DNA from: Hsuehochloa calcarea
Lineage: Eukaryota > Streptophyta > Magnoliopsida > Poales > Poaceae
Direction of reading: 5' to 3'
Assembly: GCA_036346395.1 (NCBI GenBank)
Contig: CM070598.1
Location: 6,369,517 to 6,433,516, forward strand
DNA length: 64,000 bases
The translations under genes and the position numbers were made by a program. Positions 60,650 through 64,000 of this stretch are shown one piece after another; positions within the stretch are counted from its first letter, which is position 1; each line of letters starts with the position of its first letter. The notes under the pieces are model-generated. The model was not told the origin of the DNA. It did not search any database and was given only the letters and a program-made list of their open reading frames with translations.

Positions 60650-63600
60650 AAGTGACTTAGTGAATAAATCTGCAAGATTTTCACATGACTTAGTATCACG
60701 ATACCTTAATTTCGTCCATCTTTTGCATTTCGTGAGCATAGAAGAACTTGGGATTGATATGCTTTGTAAGGGACTCTTCACATAACCCATACGTACTTGG
60801 GCGACACAAGTGCATTATCTTCATAGATAATGGTAGGGGTTTCTGTGATATCCAATCCACATATTTCTTGGATGTGGTGAATCATCCGTCGAAGCCAAGA
60901 ACATTCTCGTGAGGCTTCGTATAATGCTATGATTTACGAGTGGTTCGTCGAAGTAGATACAAGACTTTGCTTAGGCGATTTCCATGAAATCATAGTTCCA
61001 CCACACAGAATACATATCCTGTTTGCGATTTAGCTGTGTGCTTGGTCGGCGGTACCCGGCATCTGCGTAGCCAATCATGGTAAGGTCTTGATTCTTTACG
61101 TAGAATAGACCAAGATCTTTGCTTCCTTGGAGGTATCGGAAGGCGTCTTTGATTCCCCCGCCAATGCCTTTTGGTAGGTTACGCCTATACCTTGCTAATA
61201 GGTTTCTTGCAAATGCAATATCCGGTCTAATCGGTTTGTTAGATACATGAGTGCTCCTATTGCACTCGGTATGGGAATTCGGTCCCAGGACTTCCTCCCA
61301 CTCTTCTTTAGGTGCATGCGGGTCCTTGTCTTCTGCAAGGATCTCCGACCATCGGCACTTCGAAGGATATGCCTTTTCAAAGCCAAACCTTTCCAACACT
61401 TTACGAGTGTATGTTGGTGATGTACTAGAATACCTTGAGGGTATGCTCAAGCTGCGAGCCTAAGCGTGCTTGGTTTTACCCAAGTCTTTCATCTCGAACT
61501 CGATTCGGTAAGAGCTTGCTTTCTTAATATCTTCCATGGTTCGATGATATTGGATCATCTACATATCTTGAGATTATCTGAGAATCCATCACGGGATCAT
61601 TGTATAAAAACACAGGACAATCCTCATTGTTCGTGTAGCCTTTCTTTGAGAGAAAGTCACTTAGCGATTATACCACATTACTCTTTGATTGCTTCAATCC
61701 ATACGGTGACTTTTTGAGTTGCACATGCTGATTTCTATTTGCTCTGTCTTGGTTGGAGACGGGGATACCTTCCGTACCTTCATGTAAATGTCGAATCTAA
61801 GTTCCCATAAAGGTATCGATTACCACATCCATCAATTTCATTTCCAAATTCAAGTTTCTCGCCATTGAGATTAAATATCTAAAGGTAGTTCCGCCCATGA
61901 CCGGGAATAAGTTTCATCATAATCGACTCACAGTGGTTGGGTGAAACCTTGTGCAACAAGCCTTGCTTTATGTCTTACAACTTCATTATTTTCATTTCTC
62001 TTTCGAACAAATACCCACTTATGCCCTACTGGGTGCACATGGGGAGGCGTGCGGCTTACGGGCCCAAACACCTCTCTTTTATTCAGAGATATTAATTCTG
62101 CTTCTATTGCCTTCTTCCAATCTTTCCAATCGATCTTTTCTTACATTCGTGACGATGAGCTCTGGATCAAGATCGATGATTGTGGCAATTTTCTTTGCAA
62201 AATAAATGTCGACATTGGTTGTTGTTCTATTCATAGATTCTCCTGTGGTCACATAATTTATAGCTATTTCTTCATGGGGCGATACTTCTAATGTTTCTAC
62301 TTGCTTATTGCTTTGATTGCGGGGGCAAGTCCCTTTAGTTTTCGACTCCGATGTGTGCGCACACATCCATGCTGATATCTCCCTCCGTGGGAATATTCAA
62401 ATCTGGTATGCCTTTTCTTTGAAGGTTCCATCCGGTGCAGTCTCAATTGGCTCCCTTTACGGTTATGGGAACTTGGTGATTGGTTGTGTCAAGTCCTTCT
62501 TATCCTTTTTCGCCAGGCGTCCCCGGTTACTTGGGATTCGAGGGGCCGAAGTTCTCGTCCATTTATTCTGAGGCCTCTGGACGAGATTAGGGATACCTTC
62601 AATTTTCTTTGGTATTTCAACCCTCTCCGGCGCATTGCGTGCAGGCACATGCGACTTGGTTACACTTTTCAAATCACTAAAGTGGTCGAGCGGTTGATTC
62701 GCTAATGCTTGCAAATCAATTATCTTACGGACTTCTCTATTTGTTTCACCGGTCGCGGGTCATGTGCATGGATTCCGTGGCTTGCCACGTCAGTTCCAGA
62801 TATTTTTCATCAAGGGGTTGATTTCCTCCCCCTAATGACGGGAAACTATCCTCATCGAATATCTTTGTCGTGAAGCGGTGTATGCAAATCTCGATCATTG
62901 GGTCAGATACTTGATTATGGATGTTGTCTCATAACCAATGTATATCCCGGACTTTGGAGAGGGCCCATTGCGATTCATTGCGGTGGTGGTATAGGTACAT
63001 AAACCTTGCAACCAAACCTTGAAGATGGGAGATTTTCGGTGTTGACCCTTGCGCTAGTTGCATAGGTGAATGGATGTTATATCTTGATGGTGAAAATTGA
63101 TGAGAGTTCTTTGCGTGTAGGATCTGCGTGTCCCCAACATGTAGTTGGCAAATTACAATTCTGCAAGAAGCGGTCGGGCAATGAATTTAATTCTTTTAAT
63201 CAATGCTACGCTAGTCCATTCAGGTGTGGACATGTAGTACGAGTGCTCAGCGGTAATTCCCATTGCCATACAATAATCATCAAATGCCTTTGAAGTAAAT
63301 TCTCGGCGTTGTCCATCGATGGACTTCACATGATGATCGGAAATTATTCTTAATCTTAATTATCTGTGAGATCGACTTTGCAAAAGCGTGGTTTCTCGTA
63401 GATAGTAAGCATACGTCGACCATTTCGAGGAAGCATCGATGAGCACCATAAAGTACCTAAATGGCCTGACGGTGTATAGGACATAAATGTCTCCTGGATA
63501 CGATCCAGAATGCGAGATTTCATCCTTTACTTTGAGTAGAGGTCTAGTAATCATTTTCCGATGGCACATGCAGGCCACGAAATCTTTCGGATTCGGAAAA

Positions 63601-63965
63601 TTCTTTACATTGATATTATGTCCCTGAGAATTAGTAATTATATTTCTCATCATTCTAAGACCGGGGTGGCCTAATCTATCATGCCAGAGACAGAAAAGTT
63701 CAGAGCTTCTAAAAATCGTTTTCATGACAGTATAGGCTGCAGATGCCTTAATATGAGTGTAGTATAGCCCAGATTCATATGAAGGAAGTCTTTCTAATAC
63801 CCTTTTTCCATTTTCCTCGCGCTTTGTAATGAGTAGGTATTCCTTACCATACTCTTCTTCAGTCTCTACGTGGAGACCGTTAGCGCGAATATCTTTAAAG
63901 CCTAAGAGAGTCCTAGTCGATTCTAGGTACAACAAGGCTTCTTCAATGACCAATGTTGTGCCCAT
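60650..63965 (-). pseudogene. Copia pol remnant
   Basis: Minus-strand landmarks: a 201-codon frame (63965-63360) with CLWHDRLGHPGLRMMRNII (pre-integrase), the zinc-binding pair ACMCHRKM, and integrase start FRYFMVLIDASSKWSTYAY. The RT region between about 62450 and 61400 is scrambled. The RT/RNase H junction in 61450-60971 shows VLERFGFEKAYPSKC, PSAIGALMYLTNR-like text (alternate frame), DAFRYLQGSKDLGLFYVKN and IGYADAGY. The RNase H end near 60850-60600 shows PTIIYEDNA and FERCIRGIGMIRLRQVRN. Stops and shifts occur between all of these. Confidence 0.8.
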
Positions 63966-64000
63966 CGGGAGTATAATTGTGGCTCTTCCTGAGCCTATTA

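Larger units (their letters stand above)
60061..64000 (-). mobile_element. Copia retrotransposon, 5' part beyond window
   Basis: Reads right to left. The 3' LTR is at 60314-60061 and a polypurine-like TTCAAGGGGAG lies just upstream of it on the minus strand. Pol domains lie in Copia order from 63.97 kb downward: gag-pre-integrase, integrase, RT, RNase H. Gag and the 5' LTR would lie beyond 64000. All domains are frameshifted. Confidence 0.85.

Overview
This window is nuclear DNA from a grass (Poaceae). The pointers are a GLO-type glycolate oxidase gene with plant exon structure, hAT elements with GC-rich subterminal ends of the grass type, Stowaway and hAT MITEs, and Copia and Gypsy elements of grass families. 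I cannot name the species. Most of the 64 kb is nested transposable elements. One conventional gene is clear, and a few gene fragments are scattered around it.

Layout. 0.7-4.05 kb: degraded hAT transposon. 5.1-5.4 kb: MITE-like inverted repeat. 7.19-11.78 kb: a roughly 2 kb LTR (called LTR-A here), split by a 2,545 bp TGTAA...TTACA element with a perfect AAGGG target duplication. 12.3-13.5 kb: AT-rich tandem duplication, then a Stowaway MITE and an 85 nt near-perfect hairpin. 14.3-16.2 kb: small gag-only Copia element. 17.13-21.3 kb: glycolate oxidase gene on the minus strand, 11 coding exons, with a LINE fragment in intron 1 and a MITE plus microsatellites in intron 8. Exon 2 lacks one base. 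22.5-31.5 kb: a nest made of a second hAT copy, a Tekay-like LTR, a PIF/Harbinger element with both of its genes broken, and a 0.5 kb foldback element that cuts off the transposase end. 33.9-36.35 kb: Copia remnant with an 85 bp LTR. 36.4-43.5 kb: mostly unassigned DNA with minus-strand gene pieces (three PPR exons, one Arf-GAP-like first exon, one unrecognised exon) and two hAT MITEs with perfect 8 bp duplications. 43.70-56.65 kb: complete 12.9 kb Ty3/Gypsy element of Tat/Retand type with a GAGCT duplication, inserted in a second LTR-A copy. It carries gag-pol on the plus strand, a broken accessory gene on the opposite strand, and a palindromic 29 bp repeat family in the LTRs and in the accessory region. 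58.3-59.9 kb: remnant of a plant-mobile-domain gene. 60.06-64.0 kb: minus-strand Copia element running off the window end.

The glycolate oxidase would act in peroxisomal photorespiration. Everything else is transposon machinery or its debris. Repeated one-base losses in or near short homopolymers (GLO exon 2, the Harbinger Myb gene, the Gypsy interior and its LTR pair) raise the question of real decay versus consensus error. No CRISPR array, tRNA or rRNA gene was seen.
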